A DNA stretch of 64,000 nt. It comes from Exiguobacterium flavidum. Its GTDB lineage: Bacteria; Bacillota; Bacilli; Exiguobacteriales; Exiguobacteriaceae. How positions within the stretch are numbered: position 1 is the first letter of the stretch; each line of letters opens with the position of its first letter. Positions 31,062 through 38,515 of this stretch are shown here, piece after piece. The stretch lies in contig NZ_QPKS01000006.1 of assembly GCF_003344535.1 (NCBI RefSeq), forward strand, positions 127,690 to 191,689, written 5' to 3'. The position numbers and the translations under genes were made by a program. Below the pieces are notes generated by a model. It made no database searches. It was not told the DNA's origin and saw only the letters and a program-made list of their open reading frames with translations.

Positions 31062-31094
31062 CAAAAAGAGCGACGAGGATGTCCTCATCGCTCT
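31062..31094 (-). terminator. Intrinsic terminator after ylbG
   Basis: AGAGCGATGAGGA-CA-TCCTCGTCGCTCT followed by TTTTTG on the minus strand, in the 42-base gap between ylbG and the annotated rsmD start. Confidence 0.87.
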
Positions 31095-31098
31095 CTCG

Positions 31099-31356
31099 TT
31101 ATACCTCTTCCGCTATCTTACCCTTTTTGTTCGCGAACGTCTCCGAGATGAACGGCCGTTCCGACCGTTCAATCTTCGTGACGAACGGCAGCTCACTGAT
31201 CACAGCAATCTTTTCATCGACCTGATCGAGGTCGACATAGACGAGTACATACTTCTTCCGTTTCGAAGTGAAATAGACGTTCCCGTACCGTCTCAATTGG
31301 CGGGATGCCTTGAGCGCGTTCACATAGACGATCAATCCGATTCGGTCCTTGATCAT
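31099..31356 (-). CDS. ylbG: DUF2129 family protein YlbG
   Basis: An 85-residue protein beginning MIKDRIGLIVYVNALKASRQL and containing RYGNVYFTSKRKKYVLVYV, which match the Firmicute YlbG/UPF0298 family. Its function is unknown, but it is conserved beside ylbF. The start is ATG at 31356; the open frame to 31644 runs through ylbF in another frame. The last residues are basic (FANKKGK). Confidence 0.88.
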   Translation of the reverse strand: MIKDRIGLIVYVNALKASRQLRRYGNVYFTSKRKKYVLVYVDLDQVDEKIAVISELPFVTKIERSERPFISETFANKKGKIAEEV

Positions 31357-31372
31357 GCGAGACACTCCTTTC

Positions 31373-31813
31373 TCAGCCGCTGCAACTGCAGCTTCCACCT
31401 GTCGAGCAGCCGCCTGCGCAGCCTTGGTCGAAGAATGGGTTGCCGGTAGGTACTTTGATTTGAGGAGAGACTTCTCCCGCAATCGTCTGACTGATCTTTC
31501 CAAGCAACAGTTCAAACTGCTTCTCTGCCCGTTTGAACGTCGCGACGTCTTCCTGCATGTCGAGCGCACGCTTGATCTCGTGCACCTTCTTCGTGATGGT
31601 CTGATAGTCCGGATGATACCGTCCGAACCGCTGGACGAGCTCATACTCGTCCTTGACGAAGGCGAAATCCCGAATCAGGCGTTGTGCCTCCTCCGAGTTC
31701 GATTGACCGGCCTTCGTCTCTATATAGAATCGACCTGGCTCGCTCTCTGCGAGCACGGATACGAGGTCTTCCGCTGCATTGATGATTTTGATGGTCTGAT
31801 CCGAATAGATCAC
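31373..31813 (-). CDS. ylbF: YlbF/RicF family protein with C-terminal cysteine cluster
   Basis: A 146-residue helical protein of the YlbF/YmcA (RicF/RicA) family, which in B. subtilis forms the YaaT-YlbF-YmcA complex that binds [4Fe-4S] clusters and promotes RNase Y processing of mRNA. The C-terminal tail CAGGCSTGGSCSC supplies four cysteines for cluster binding. I start it at GTG 31813, 7 bases after GGGAGGG; a longer reading to 31843 is possible. In the absence of sporulation and competence genes here, the mRNA-processing role is the likelier one. Confidence 0.88.
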   Translation of the reverse strand: MIYSDQTIKIINAAEDLVSVLAESEPGRFYIETKAGQSNSEEAQRLIRDFAFVKDEYELVQRFGRYHPDYQTITKKVHEIKRALDMQEDVATFKRAEKQFELLLGKISQTIAGEVSPQIKVPTGNPFFDQGCAGGCSTGGSCSCSG

Positions 31814-31911
31814 AACGAATCCCTCCCTTACAGAAAACATCATACCATATCATTATCCTCCCTCCTAGCACGGCATTTTGTGTATAATTTGTGCTAGAAA
31901 GGATGACGCCC

Positions 31912-32679
31912 ATGCAATTTTTATCATTCAATATGTTTCGGACGATCGGCATCAGAACGGAGCATGCCAAGTCCGACTATCACTTCGATTCGCTCGACAA
32001 AATACGCCAGGCGGATGTCGTCCTGTTCCCGGAATACTGGCAGGTTCATTCGATCATCTACGGCCTGAAGAAACCGATTTTCCCTTCGGCTGCGACCTAC
32101 CATCTCGGACACGACAAAATCGAGATGACGCGCATCTTCCAGACGGTCGTGCCTGAGCATACACCACGCACCGGTATATACGGCAAGAACGAGTTCACAG
32201 TCGAGCGCGTCCTTCGGGAATTCCCGTTCCCATTCGTCGCGAAGACCGTCCGCAGTTCGATGGGGCAAGGGGTCAAATTGATCAAGAACGAGTCGGATTG
32301 GAAAGCCTACACGGAAGCTCACGATACGTTCTATGTGCAGGAGTATATCGCAAACGACCGGGATCTGCGCGTCGTCGTCGTCGGTGACGAGGTGCTCGCC
32401 GCCTACTGGCGCGTCGGAGGCGATGCCTTCTTGAATAACGTCGCGCAGGGAGGGACCCTCGATTTCGAGAACGTGCCGCAGGAGGCGATCGACCTCGTTC
32501 TCGCAGTCGCCCGCGAGCTCGACATCGATCATGCCGGCTTCGACCTGATCATCCGGGACGGTCACATCTACTTCCTCGAGTTCAATGTCTTCTTCGGTGG
32601 GGAAGGATTGAATCAGCTCGGAATCCATGCGCCGGATACGATCAAGCGCTATGTCGAGAAAAAGTACGGAAGTTCATGA
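31912..32679 (+). CDS. RimK-like ATP-grasp ligase, unknown substrate
   Basis: A 255-residue ATP-grasp protein. The ATP-grasp core is visible: FVAKTVRSSMGQGVKLI (about 109-125), YVQEYI, DLRVVVVGDEVLAAYWR and the metal-binding FLEFNVFFGGEGL near the C terminus. The N-terminal domain is short (about 85 residues). Such ligases join a carboxylate to an amine or peptide (RimK, tubulin-ligase-like, cyanophycin-type). The start is ATG at 31912, 8 bases after AAAGGA. It is a single plus-strand gene divergent from ylbF, with TATAAT at 31883-31888. I cannot name the substrate. Confidence 0.8.
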   Translation: MQFLSFNMFRTIGIRTEHAKSDYHFDSLDKIRQADVVLFPEYWQVHSIIYGLKKPIFPSAATYHLGHDKIEMTRIFQTVVPEHTPRTGIYGKNEFTVERVLREFPFPFVAKTVRSSMGQGVKLIKNESDWKAYTEAHDTFYVQEYIANDRDLRVVVVGDEVLAAYWRVGGDAFLNNVAQGGTLDFENVPQEAIDLVLAVARELDIDHAGFDLIIRDGHIYFLEFNVFFGGEGLNQLGIHAPDTIKRYVEKKYGSS

Positions 32680-32791
32680 AATCTTCAAAATGAATTCACA
32701 ACTTTCTCCTACCGGGAGAGTCATTATGGTATGATAGTAAGGAAAGACTAGTCGAAGTTGCTAGCAAACTGGGGTATAGGGGGATTCAGAC

Positions 32792-33142
32792 ATGAAGTTT
32801 GAACAATTTGGTATCGAAGGCAGAGAGATCCGTTTCGGACTCCTTGAGACGATCATGGAGCACCACCGGTTCGTCCGCGAACAGCAGTGGGATTACGAGC
32901 GTGCCATGTATGACATGAAATATGAGAAACAATCGACAGGTGAGGTCTTCTACCTCCGTATCCCGGTTTACGCGATCCAAGGCGAGATCGAAGACCGCCA
33001 TGCAGTCGTTCGCATGATGACGCCGCTCCTCGGGAAGCACTACTACCCGCATGGCGTCGAGTACGATGAAGTGTTCCCAAGCGAGATCGTCGCAGATTGC
33101 GAACGCCGCCTCGCAGGCCTCATCGAGACGCTCGAGAAATAA
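32792..33142 (+). CDS. YugN-like family protein
   Basis: A 116-residue acidic protein with WDYERAMYDMK, EVFYLRIPVYAIQGEI and KHYYPHGVEYDE blocks that resemble the Firmicute YugN-like family (a role is not established). It has no signal peptide or membrane segment. GGGGGA precedes the ATG; a TATGAT box is at 32730-32735, although the -35 is poor. It is followed by its own terminator and convergent with the cytochrome-oxidase assembly genes. Confidence 0.65.
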   Translation: MKFEQFGIEGREIRFGLLETIMEHHRFVREQQWDYERAMYDMKYEKQSTGEVFYLRIPVYAIQGEIEDRHAVVRMMTPLLGKHYYPHGVEYDEVFPSEIVADCERRLAGLIETLEK

Positions 33143-33157
33143 AATGTCTTGTCTATC

Positions 33158-33194
33158 AACCTGACCCTTCGAAGAGAAGCGGTCAGGTTTTTTT
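33158..33194 (+). terminator. Intrinsic terminator after the YugN-like gene
   Basis: AACCTGACC-loop-GGTCAGGTT followed by TTTTT on the plus strand, 15 bases after the stop codon. Confidence 0.9.
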
Positions 33195-33217
33195 GCGTCC
33201 TTCTCGTTCGACTGTAT

Positions 33218-33250
33218 AAAAAAGAACCGGTGCCCTCTCGGACACCGGCC
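33218..33250 (-). terminator. Intrinsic terminator of the ctaG-ctaM-sco unit
   Basis: CCGGTGTCC-GAGA-GGGCACCGG followed by TTCTTTTTT on the minus strand, 20 bases past the small gene at 33270. It faces the YugN terminator. Confidence 0.88.
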
Positions 33251-33269
33251 TCTTCGAAGTAGAATAGCT

Positions 33270-33521
33270 TCATTTCGCGATCAGTTGCAGATACTCGACG
33301 ACGCCCTCGCCGAGCTGAAGATCGAGTTGCTCCTTGACGTAACGGTAGAAATCGCCGAGACGTTCATTCGGCAAAGAGACCTTCATGCTGAAGGCCACAT
33401 CATCGAGCCGTTTGATTTTCGGATGATCCGCCCCGAATTCTATCGCTGCACAAAAAAGCAGTTCCTCGATCGCTTGTACAGCAATCGTCACTTCACCGTT
33501 TGCTTCATAGTTCATTCCCAT
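33270..33521 (-). CDS. Small conserved-looking protein of unknown function, coupled to sco
   Basis: An 83-residue protein, acidic overall, with no signal peptide, membrane segment or metal motif apart from a single cysteine (C24). The secondary structure looks mixed alpha/beta, with VTIAVQAIEELLFCAAIEFG probably helical. The ATG at 33521 lies 4 bases after the sco stop, and its ribosome-binding site AAGGAG is within the last sco codons, so translation depends on sco. It ends the ctaG-ctaM-sco unit at a terminator. I do not recognise the family; a role in oxidase or copper assembly is inference from position only. Confidence 0.7.
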   Translation of the reverse strand: MGMNYEANGEVTIAVQAIEELLFCAAIEFGADHPKIKRLDDVAFSMKVSLPNERLGDFYRYVKEQLDLQLGEGVVEYLQLIAK

Positions 33522-33525
33522 TCCC

Positions 33526-34131
33526 TCACTCCTTCGCCAGTTGCTCGACAGCGTTCATCACTTCTTCAAGGTCGACCGGCTCATCCGGAGTCTTCGCCAT
33601 CGAGGAGATGGCCCGGACCTTATTGTCCCGGTCGAGAATGAACATCTGCGTCCCGTGTGTCACGAGACCGCTCTCAGCCTTCGAATAGTAGAAGTTGAGC
33701 TGCCGCGTCAAACGATCGATGACGACCGTGTCCCCCGTCAGCACCTTCCATCCGTCAGCTTTCGCCTCGAAGTTGGAAGCGTATTTCTTCACGACAGGCT
33801 CCGTATCGACTTTCGGGTCGACCGTGATCGCGACGAGTTCGACGTCGGTCGCATACAGATCCTTTTCCTTCAACTGCTTTTCGAGCTTGCGATAATCGTT
33901 CAGTGTCAGCGGACAGATGTCTGGACAGTTCGTATAGAAGAACGTCAGGACCTTCACCTTGCCGTCGTCTGAATCGAACGTCTTGCCGTCGACGGCATTC
34001 GTCAACTCGAACGACGTCGGCTCGGCGATGACAGGCAGTTCCTCCTTCATGAAGAAGAAGTAGTAGCTGAATGCAGCCGCGGCTATGATGACCAGGACGG
34101 CAATCACCGTCATGTAACTGTTTCGTTTCAT
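33526..34131 (-). CDS. SCO1/SenC family copper chaperone
   Basis: A membrane-anchored thioredoxin-fold protein that delivers copper to the CuA site of cytochrome oxidase subunit II. The 201-residue protein has one N-terminal membrane anchor (about 7-27), the copper motif CPDIC (C69, C73) in FFYTNCPDICPLTLND, and the distal histidine H159 in LVTHGTQMF. All three ligands are present. The start is ATG at 34131 after AGGGGGC. It corresponds to B. subtilis YpmQ, which is encoded elsewhere in that species; here it is inside the cytochrome oxidase assembly unit. Confidence 0.92.
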   Translation of the reverse strand: MKRNSYMTVIAVLVIIAAAAFSYYFFFMKEELPVIAEPTSFELTNAVDGKTFDSDDGKVKVLTFFYTNCPDICPLTLNDYRKLEKQLKEKDLYATDVELVAITVDPKVDTEPVVKKYASNFEAKADGWKVLTGDTVVIDRLTRQLNFYYSKAESGLVTHGTQMFILDRDNKVRAISSMAKTPDEPVDLEEVMNAVEQLAKE

Positions 34132-34144
34132 TGCGAGTGCCCCC

Positions 34145-34609
34145 TTAGTGGTTCCAGATCGCCTGGAATACGTTCGTCGTCTCACCCGGTTCGTAGACGA
34201 TGTACAGCAACGAATAGACCGCGACTCCCGTGATCGCCGTCAAAAACCAGATGACGGACGCCTTCGGGCCGATTTTGCGATGCCGGGCGAAGTTTTTCTT
34301 ATAGGCATGGAAGAGTGCGATCAAACCGAACACCCCGCCTGAGGCAGCCAGAATGATATGGAAAATCAAAAATCCGGTGTAATACGGCTTGACGCTCGCA
34401 GGACCGCCGAACGCCGTGTTACCGAGCAGGACAGTCCGCAGTGCATACATGATGAAGAAGAGCAACGCAAGCGCAGCCGCTGTGTTCATAGCGAACATGT
34501 GCGGACGGATGTTACGCCGCGTCTGTGCGATCAACGACCACCCGATGGCGACGAAGATGGCACTCAAGACGATCAGGATGACACAAATCAATGGCAAATA
34601 ACTCATCAT
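34145..34609 (-). CDS. ctaM: DUF420 membrane protein, CtaM-type oxidase assembly factor
   Basis: A 154-residue protein with four membrane segments and conserved histidines in RRNIRPHMFAMN, FLIFHIILAASGG and ARHRKIGPKA, the DUF420 (YozB) pattern. DUF420 proteins (CtaM) are needed for maturation of heme-A-containing oxidases in Staphylococcus and Bacillus. The start is ATG at 34609 with GGAGGAAG upstream, directly after the ctaG stop. It lies between ctaG and sco, consistent with an assembly role for the caa3 oxidase encoded next door. Confidence 0.85.
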   Translation of the reverse strand: MMSYLPLICVILIVLSAIFVAIGWSLIAQTRRNIRPHMFAMNTAAALALLFFIMYALRTVLLGNTAFGGPASVKPYYTGFLIFHIILAASGGVFGLIALFHAYKKNFARHRKIGPKASVIWFLTAITGVAVYSLLYIVYEPGETTNVFQAIWNH

Positions 34610-34620
34610 ACTTCCTCCAG

Positions 34621-35523
34621 TCAATTCTCTTTCGGCGAGAATGACATTCCTTCGTCAATCGCCGAACTTTTCGTACGTTTCACCCATTTGAAGAAAGTCA
34701 GGCCGAAGAACAGGCCGTAGACGATCTCCTGTCCGAGCTTCATCAATACACCGCCGAAGCGCTGATCTTCAAGAAGGTCCGGTGTCGTCCCAAGTATCCG
34801 TGAGATGTCGAGGCCTGAGACATCGTTGTTCGGCATGCAATAACCGAGCACCTTAGCGAACATCGCAGGGTTCATGTACGCCTCGTACTGGAAACTCTGA
34901 CTGAAGATCATGAACGCACAGGCAGGCGTCAGCAGGACACCGTTCGCGACGATGTACACCATCTTCTTCAGATCGGACAGACTGTCCTTCTCATCGACCG
35001 GCGCGATGACCGGATACCACATCGTCATGCTGAGGAGGATGAGTGCTCCGTGGAAGGCACGGTGGACACCATAGTTCGTCAACACATAGTCGAAGATGAA
35101 TGGCATGTGATAGAACGTAAAGATCGAGTTGAACAAGACGAGCGCGATCAATGGTGAAACGAAAAAGCCGAGCAGTTTCCCGAAAACCGGCACACGGAAG
35201 AGACGTTCGAAAACCCAGCCCGGGATGGCGAGCATCGCAAGCGGCGGTGCCACCATGTAGACGAACACCATTTGCAGCATATGGGCCGAGAACGTGATGT
35301 GGGCAAGGACGTCGAGCGGACTGCCGAACCCGATGTAATAGACGATCAGCGAAGCGAGCATGCTGAACTTCTGGAACAGCGTCGTCTCCTCACCGATCGG
35401 CTTGAATTTTTCTGTATAGACGGCATAACCGACATAGATCGCAACAAGCATCAATGCGTAATACGGACTCCACAAGACGTACCAGTCGAATTGTGAGAGC
35501 ACCCCCTGTAAATCTCCTAACAT
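34621..35523 (-). CDS. ctaG: Cytochrome c oxidase assembly factor CtaG (caa3 type)
   Basis: A 300-residue polytopic membrane protein (about seven segments) with the caa3_CtaG family histidine-rich blocks DVLAHITFSAHMLQM and YHMPFIFDYVLTNYGVHRAFHG, thought to handle copper for the CuB centre of caa3 oxidases. It is separated from ctaF by 132 bases containing the ctaF terminator and a candidate promoter (35558-35586), so it heads a second unit, ctaG-ctaM-sco-small gene. Confidence 0.9.
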   Translation of the reverse strand: MLGDLQGVLSQFDWYVLWSPYYALMLVAIYVGYAVYTEKFKPIGEETTLFQKFSMLASLIVYYIGFGSPLDVLAHITFSAHMLQMVFVYMVAPPLAMLAIPGWVFERLFRVPVFGKLLGFFVSPLIALVLFNSIFTFYHMPFIFDYVLTNYGVHRAFHGALILLSMTMWYPVIAPVDEKDSLSDLKKMVYIVANGVLLTPACAFMIFSQSFQYEAYMNPAMFAKVLGYCMPNNDVSGLDISRILGTTPDLLEDQRFGGVLMKLGQEIVYGLFFGLTFFKWVKRTKSSAIDEGMSFSPKEN

Positions 35524-35557
35524 GAAAGTTCACCCCGTTCCTAATTCCTACAAACTA

Positions 35558-35586
35558 AGATTACCGTTCCCCTCATTTCTTGTAAA
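35558..35586 (-). promoter_or_regulatory. Candidate promoter of ctaG-ctaM-sco
   Basis: TTTACA (35581-35586), a 17-base spacer, and a weak -10 TAATCT (35558-35563) on the minus strand, between the ctaF terminator and ctaG. The -10 matches only half of the consensus, so this is tentative. Confidence 0.4.
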
Positions 35587-35609
35587 GGATTCCAAGAAAT
35601 CGATCGGAA

Positions 35610-35647
35610 AATAAAAGACCATCCTGCTAAACGTTAGCAGAATGGTC
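35610..35647 (-). terminator. Intrinsic terminator after ctaF
   Basis: GACCATTCTGCTAACG / CGTTAGCAGGATGGTC-type stem (two mismatches) followed by TTTTATTTT on the minus strand. It ends the ctaCDEF transcript. Confidence 0.88.
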
Positions 35648-35655
35648 ACAATTTC

Positions 35656-35985
35656 TTACCAGATCAACAAGCGGAGTGTAGCGACGATCGTCAGGGCTAC
35701 GAAGATACCGAGACCCATCATGACCTTGATCCACGTGTTGCCTTTGTTGTTCATGTGCATGAACATGTAGAGCTGGAGGTAGACTTGGACGATCGCCATG
35801 ATGACGAGGAACCCGCCCGCTGCCCAGCGTGGCATGAGCTCAGCCATGACCGCTCCGAAAGCGATCAATGTGAGGAAGATCATCAGCGCGAAGCTGATCA
35901 GTTGCACTTGCATCTCACGGCTATGGTCAGCCTTCATTTCCAGTTCCATCTGTTTACGTGTCAATTGCGGTTCGTGTTTTTCCAT
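35656..35985 (-). CDS. ctaF: Cytochrome c oxidase subunit IVB
   Basis: A 109-residue protein with three membrane segments and a charged N terminus, the prokaryotic COX4/CtaF type, with LQLYMFMHMNNKGN between the last two helices. It is a small structural subunit of the caa3 oxidase. It follows ctaE by a single base and is the last gene before the terminator. Confidence 0.92.
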   Translation of the reverse strand: MEKHEPQLTRKQMELEMKADHSREMQVQLISFALMIFLTLIAFGAVMAELMPRWAAGGFLVIMAIVQVYLQLYMFMHMNNKGNTWIKVMMGLGIFVALTIVATLRLLIW

Positions 35986-35986
35986 C

Positions 35987-36613
35987 TTATTTCACCATCC
36001 CCATGAGGTAGACGACTGAGAAGATAAAGACCCAGACGACGTCGATGAAGTGCCAGTAAAGACTTGAGATGTAGTACTTCGGCGCGTTGACTTCGTTGAT
36101 GCCGCGGTTCCAGTTACGGATGAGCAGCGTAGAGATCCAGAGAAGACCGAACAGTACGTGCGCTCCGTGGAATCCGACGAGCGTATAGAACGCAGAGCCG
36201 AACGCACTCGAAGTGAACGTGTGTCCGATGTGGTAATAGTGATTGAACTCGTAAATCTCACCCGCAAGGAATCCGAGACCGAGCGCAAGCGTGATGATAA
36301 GCCACATTTTCATCTTCTTGACGTCGTTACGTTTCATCGCGATCATCGCGAGAACGCTCGTAAGCGAACTTGTCAGAAGGAGCATCGTCATGATGAAGAC
36401 GAGACCCATCTCGAAGATGTCATAGCTGCGAAGGCCTTCCTTCGCACCAGAGTTCAAAAGACCGATATATGTTCCAAAGAGCGATGCGAAAAGCGTCGTC
36501 TCTCCTCCGAGGAAGAACCAGAACGCGACGTACTTATTCTTACCTTCGAGCGTCGCTTTCTCCGGGTTCGTCGGAATTCCCGTCACCGGGTTTTTTTCGA
36601 CTGCATGTGCCAA
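35987..36613 (-). CDS. ctaE: Cytochrome c oxidase subunit III
   Basis: A 208-residue subunit with five membrane helices and the family blocks FLGGETTLFASLFG, GEIYEFNHYYHIGH, FYTLVGFHGAHVLFGL and YWHFIDVVWVFIF. The start is TTG at 36613, immediately after the ctaD stop, with AAGGAGG overlapping the last ctaD codons, so translation is coupled. Five rather than seven helices is normal for the Bacillus caa3 form. Confidence 0.95.
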   Translation of the reverse strand: MAHAVEKNPVTGIPTNPEKATLEGKNKYVAFWFFLGGETTLFASLFGTYIGLLNSGAKEGLRSYDIFEMGLVFIMTMLLLTSSLTSVLAMIAMKRNDVKKMKMWLIITLALGLGFLAGEIYEFNHYYHIGHTFTSSAFGSAFYTLVGFHGAHVLFGLLWISTLLIRNWNRGINEVNAPKYYISSLYWHFIDVVWVFIFSVVYLMGMVK

Positions 36614-38497
36614 TTACTTCGCCTCCTTTTCTGCTTCAAGGCGCAGGTCTTCTTCGATGACCGATTTCGGGATGTAGTATCCGTGGTCATCGATCCATGA
36701 ACGGAGGAACATCGCCGTAAGAGTCGTAGCGAGTCCAAGAATCGCGATCACGAGACCGACCGTACCATAGTCGAGACGAAGGATGAATCCGAGACCGGCA
36801 AGGAACAATCCGACAGACATGACGAACGGCAAGATCGAGTTGTTCGGCATGTGGATATCGCCGACAGGTTCAGAGACAGAGACCGTCGTGTTGCCGGCCA
36901 TCTTCTCGAGCCAGAACGTATCCAGTCCTTTGACGAGCGGCGTCTGTGCGAAGTTGTACTCAGGAGTCGGGACAGGAAGCGTCCACTCGAGCGTACGCCC
37001 ATCTCCCCAAACGTCACGCTTGACGTATTCTTTCGAAGTCAGTGCCATGACGAGTTGAACGAGCAGGATGATCGTCGAGACACCCATGAAGGCAGCTCCG
37101 ATCGTCGATAGCAAGTTCATCATGTCCCAGCCCTGGTTAGGCAAGTACGTGAATACTCGACGCGGCATCCCTGTAAGACCAAGGATGTGCTGCGGGAAGA
37201 ACGTCAAGTGGAAACCGATGAAGAAGAGCCAGAACTGGATCTTACCGAGTCCCTCATGAAGCTTTTTCCCGAACATGAGCGGGAACCAGTAGTAAAGACC
37301 TGCGAAGAGACCGAATACTACCCCACCTACGATTACGTAGTGGAAGTGGGCTACTACGAAGTAGCTGTCGTGGTACTGATAGTCAGCAGGTGCGACAGAG
37401 AGCATGACACCTGTCATACCACCGATCAGGAACGATGGGATGAATGCGACTGAGTAAAGCATCGCGACCGGGAACGTAAGCTTTCCGCCCCAGAGCGTAA
37501 AGAGCCAGTTGAAGATCTTGACCCCCGTAGGAACGGCGATCGCCATCGTCGCTACCGCGAAGATCGCGTTCGCGACCGGTCCGAGACCGACTGTGAACAT
37601 GTGGTGGACCCAAACCATGAATCCGAGGAAACCGATCAACATCGTCGCGAATACCATCGTCGTATAACCGAAGAGACGTTTGCGTGCGAATGTCGGAATG
37701 ATTTCAGAGAAGATACCGAATGCCGGCAAAATCAGGATGTAAACTTCCGGGTGTCCGAAGATCCAGAAGAGGTGTTCCCAAATGACGATGTTTCCGCCGG
37801 CTGCCGGATCGAAGAAATGAGCTCCGAAGAGGCGTTCGAACGTAAGAAGGAACAATCCGACCGTAAGCGGCGGGAATGCGAAGACGATCAGCGCCGAAGC
37901 GACGAACGCCGTCCACGTGAACATCGGCATACGCATCAGCTTCATGCCTGGTGCGCGCATGTTCAAAATCGTGACGAGGAAGTTGATCCCCCCCATGAGT
38001 GTACCGAAACCTGAGATCTGAAGACCGAGCGCATAGAAGTCGACCCCTAGCGCGTCAGGTACAGTCGAGAGTGGCGCATATGCCGTCCACCCTGCGTTCG
38101 GTGCTGCTCCCATGAACCATGAGAGGTTCAAAAGAAGACCACCGAAGAAGAAGAGCCAGAAACCGAGTGCGTTCAAGAACGGGAACGCGACATCGCGTGC
38201 TCCGATCTGAAGCGGCACGGCCGCGTTCATGTATCCGATCAACATCGGCATCGCTGCCAGGAAGATCATTGTCGTACCGTGCATCGTGATCAGTTGGTTG
38301 AAAACTTCCCCACTGACGAAATCGTTCATCGGCTTGATCAGCTGATAACGAATCATGAGTGCTTCCACTCCACCTACCAGGAGAAAGAACAATCCTGAGA
38401 AGATGTAGAGAACACCAATTTTTTTATGGTCGACTGTCGTTAGCCAGTCCATGATGCCGCTTTTTTTCTTCGGCATGCCCATAGTATGTGTCGCCAC
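36614..38497 (-). CDS. ctaD: Cytochrome c oxidase subunit I (caa3)
   Basis: The catalytic heme-copper subunit, 627 residues with about 14 membrane helices. Visible signature blocks are ITMHGTTMIF (heme a ligand), the CuB centre WEHLFWIFGHPEVYILILPAFG with HHMFTVG, and HDSYFVVAHFHYVI with the heme ligands. The YILILP tyrosine crosslinked to histidine is present, so it is an A-type proton-pumping oxidase. It lies between ctaC and ctaE. Confidence 0.97.
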   Translation of the reverse strand: MATHTMGMPKKKSGIMDWLTTVDHKKIGVLYIFSGLFFLLVGGVEALMIRYQLIKPMNDFVSGEVFNQLITMHGTTMIFLAAMPMLIGYMNAAVPLQIGARDVAFPFLNALGFWLFFFGGLLLNLSWFMGAAPNAGWTAYAPLSTVPDALGVDFYALGLQISGFGTLMGGINFLVTILNMRAPGMKLMRMPMFTWTAFVASALIVFAFPPLTVGLFLLTFERLFGAHFFDPAAGGNIVIWEHLFWIFGHPEVYILILPAFGIFSEIIPTFARKRLFGYTTMVFATMLIGFLGFMVWVHHMFTVGLGPVANAIFAVATMAIAVPTGVKIFNWLFTLWGGKLTFPVAMLYSVAFIPSFLIGGMTGVMLSVAPADYQYHDSYFVVAHFHYVIVGGVVFGLFAGLYYWFPLMFGKKLHEGLGKIQFWLFFIGFHLTFFPQHILGLTGMPRRVFTYLPNQGWDMMNLLSTIGAAFMGVSTIILLVQLVMALTSKEYVKRDVWGDGRTLEWTLPVPTPEYNFAQTPLVKGLDTFWLEKMAGNTTVSVSEPVGDIHMPNNSILPFVMSVGLFLAGLGFILRLDYGTVGLVIAILGLATTLTAMFLRSWIDDHGYYIPKSVIEEDLRLEAEKEAK

Positions 38498-38515
38498 TAT
38501 GATTCCCCCTTAATA

